Shown in pieces: positions 41,540 through 41,667 of a DNA stretch of 41,667 bases (positions within the stretch are counted from its first letter, which is position 1; each line of letters begins with the position of its first letter). The DNA is from Perkinsus marinus ATCC 50983 (lineage: Eukaryota > Perkinsozoa > Perkinsida > Perkinsidae). A program made the position numbers and the translations under genes. The stretch lies in NCBI RefSeq assembly GCF_000006405.1, contig NW_003210511.1, forward strand, positions 1 through 41,667, given 5' to 3'. The notes under the pieces were generated by a model that did not search any database, was not told the origin of the DNA, and was given only the letters and a program-made list of their open reading frames with translations.

Positions 41540-41667
41540 TGTAACAGGTTGCCCAGTTGATAGTTAACGCAACTAATATTGTTACGTTGATAACCTTATT
41601 TTCATATGAGTAGTTCAAGGAATAAAGTGTCTTCGCCTAGCAGTAGACACATTACACAAAACGCTAA
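41540..41667 (-). repeat. Candidate partial 5' LTR of the second element (fossil)
   Basis: On the minus strand the sequence ends ...CTGTTACA at 41540 and is followed by TTGGTACTGGAACCGAG, which looks like a primer-binding site (TGGTA...) two bases after an LTR end. The gag-like start follows about 120 bp later. The LTR would continue beyond the window, so it cannot be confirmed here. Confidence 0.35.

Noticed and set aside
1-41667. CRISPR array, bacterial operon or prophage
   Set aside because: No regularly spaced repeats; genes have signal peptides, introns and eukaryotic transposons. The window is eukaryotic.

Overview
The window looks like nuclear DNA of a protist parasite, most plausibly a Perkinsus-type alveolate. 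This is an inference from content, not a database match. The content is a set of secreted peptidases (two subtilases, one pepsin-like aspartic peptidase, one cathepsin B-like cysteine peptidase), small secreted proteins of unknown family, short GT-AG introns (44 to 215 nt in the one gene whose exons I could work out), and many mobile-element remains. Two 100-base N runs (18425-18524 and 30459-30558) are scaffold gaps, so long-range order across them is uncertain.

Layout. 1-1960: a short subtilase on the minus strand and a dispersed 79-bp repeat. 1961-18341: a large inverted repeat with arms of about 3.55 kb, each holding an identical 283-residue secreted-protein gene. The two copies face each other across a 6.1-kb spacer. 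The left arm carries a young LTR element (5237-8396, with 4-bp target duplication) that is absent from the right arm. The spacer holds hAT transposase remains, a near-perfect 63-bp palindrome and a full-length secreted subtilase (12302-13732). 18342-23711: mostly non-coding apart from an aspartic peptidase (20858-21928, minus).

23712-32394: minus-strand exons resembling a TauE/SafE-type membrane transporter lie on both sides of a DIRS-like tyrosine-recombinase retroelement (about 24.4-29.2 kb) and a hAT element (30.5-31.8 kb). At least part of this transporter locus is a pseudogene. 32411-33575: a DNA element with about 195-bp terminal inverted repeats and no transposase that I can see. 34342-36228: a nine-exon cathepsin B-like gene on the minus strand, 407 codons, with all exon phases consistent. 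36685-37169: a 485-bp GTTACG-rich MITE. 38525-39352: a secreted protein of unknown family. 40201-41667: remains of a second LTR element with its gag-like region cut by short GGGAAA/TTTCCC-rich repeats.

How the genes fit together. Four secreted peptidases of three catalytic classes plus secreted proteins of unknown family in 40 kb suggest an extracellular or lysosomal digestion and host-interaction repertoire. I see no shared regulatory element that would make it one system. The most unusual structural feature is the inverted repeat, whose gene-bearing core looks identical between arms while its ends have diverged.
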